From NCBI GenBank assembly GCA_046590855.1, contig JBKJTJ010000298.1:1-5842 (forward strand): a DNA stretch of 5,842 bases, given 5' to 3'. The position numbers and the translations under genes are program-made. Source of the DNA: JACMOY01 sp046590855 (GTDB lineage: Bacteria > Actinomycetota > Actinomycetes > Actinomycetales > Angustibacteraceae). Of this stretch, positions 5,257 through 5,842 are shown piece after piece. Within the stretch, counting starts at the first letter, position 1, and every line of letters begins with the position of its first letter. Under the pieces are notes generated by a model. That model was given only the letters and a program-made list of their open reading frames with translations, was not told the DNA's origin and searched no databases.

Positions 5257-5842
5257 CCCCGCAGCGCCAGGGTGTCGCCGTCCGGCTCGAGGGTCTGAGC
5301 CGGCACTACGGCGCCGTGCGCGCCCTCGACGGGCTCGACCTCGAGCTGGCGCCCGGCGAGATGGTCGCGCTGCTCGGCCCGTCCGGGTGCGGCAAGACGA
5401 CGGCGCTGCGGCTGCTGGCCGGTCTCGAGGACGCCGACGCCGGGCGGGTCGTCGTCGACGGCCGTGACCTGACCGACGTCCCGGTGAGCAAGCGCGACAT
5501 GGGCATGGTGTTCCAGGCCTACAGCCTCTTCCCGCACATGACCGCGCGGCAGAACGTCGCGTTCGGCCTGCGCCTGCGCGGCCGCAGCGCGGCCGATCAG
5601 CGGTCTCGCGCGGGCGAGATGCTCGAGCTGGTCGGCCTGTCGAGCCAGGCCGACCGCTACGCGCACCAGATGTCCGGCGGCCAGCAGCAGCGGGTCGCGC
5701 TCGCTCGCGCGCTGGCCATCGAGCCGCAGGTGCTGCTGCTGGACGAGCCGTTGTCGGCGCTGGACGCCAAGGTGCGCGTGCAGCTGCGCGACGAGATCCG
5801 CCGCATCCAGCTGGACGTCGGCGCCACCACCCTGCTCGTCAC
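5253..5842 (+). CDS. ABC transporter ATP-binding protein, PotA/FbpC-like, N-terminal part (3' end outside window)
   Basis: The nucleotide-binding subunit that powers the importer; it sits on the cytoplasmic face of the two permeases. The first 196 residues are visible and the frame is open to the window edge. Walker A is GPSGCGKTT (42-50), the Q-loop is VFQAYSLFPHMT (86-97), the signature is MSGGQQQR (140-147), Walker B is LLLDEP (161-166) and the D-loop is SALD (168-171). All catalytic motifs that should be present are intact; the switch histidine should lie just beyond the edge, after LLV. Relatives in the polyamine/iron/sulfate importer group run to about 340-380 residues with a C-terminal TOBE-type domain, so roughly half is missing. 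ATG 5253 overlaps the permease stop as ATGA and has GAGGAG 5 nt upstream. The ATPase type agrees with the binding protein but does not settle the substrate. Confidence 0.95.
   Translation, partial: MTPQRQGVAVRLEGLSRHYGAVRALDGLDLELAPGEMVALLGPSGCGKTTALRLLAGLEDADAGRVVVDGRDLTDVPVSKRDMGMVFQAYSLFPHMTARQNVAFGLRLRGRSAADQRSRAGEMLELVGLSSQADRYAHQMSGGQQQRVALARALAIEPQVLLLDEPLSALDAKVRVQLRDEIRRIQLDVGATTLLV

Noticed and set aside
4866..5666. 266-codon - strand frame opposite the second permease and the ATPase
   Set aside because: It crosses two well-supported overlapping genes, and its translation shows no domain, only an antisense image of the ATPase and permease codons.

Overview
The window is very GC-rich DNA, with strong G/C bias at third codon positions, TTG and GTG starts and tight stop/start overlaps. 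It fits a high-GC actinobacterium. Two things support this independently: a flavoprotein of the mycobacterial LpdA (Rv3303c) type, and a DUF559-like protein of a form common in actinobacteria. The genus cannot be fixed from this sequence. No RNA gene, insertion sequence, CRISPR array or phage gene is visible.

Layout: (1) 1-298 holds the 3' end of a DUF559/Vsr-like endonuclease-fold gene on the + strand. (2) 299-378 is the gap between two convergent genes. It carries two near-identical 24-nt motifs that can form stem-loops, set 42 bp apart on either side of a 10-nt GC palindrome. (3) 379-1788 on the - strand encodes an NAD(P)H-quinone dehydrogenase of the flavoprotein disulfide reductase family (lpdA type). 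(4) Divergent from it after only 32 bp, 1821-2270 on the + strand encodes a gamma-glutamylcyclotransferase-like protein that may be translated from a leaderless mRNA. (5) 2271-2397 is a regulatory gap with a candidate -10 element, a perfect 9-bp inverted repeat (candidate operator) and a strong ribosome binding site. (6) 2398-5842 is a four-gene ABC importer operon: lipoprotein solute-binding protein, two permeases, and an ATPase cut by the window edge.

The importer genes form one transcription unit. Spacing is 13 nt, then a 1-nt overlap (TGATG), then a 4-nt overlap (ATGA). The binding protein should be lipid-anchored outside the membrane and deliver its ligand to the permease heterodimer, each subunit of which has a clear EAA loop for docking the ATPase. 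The family relationship is to polyamine / Fe(3+) / aminoethylphosphonate-type importers; the substrate cannot be read from the sequence. The lpdA and gamma-glutamylcyclotransferase genes look like housekeeping redox and gamma-glutamyl metabolism.

Most of the window is ordinary. The parts most worth a second look are the paired motif at 301-367 and the palindrome at 2358-2376 just ahead of the transporter operon. I see no evidence of an undescribed multi-gene system.
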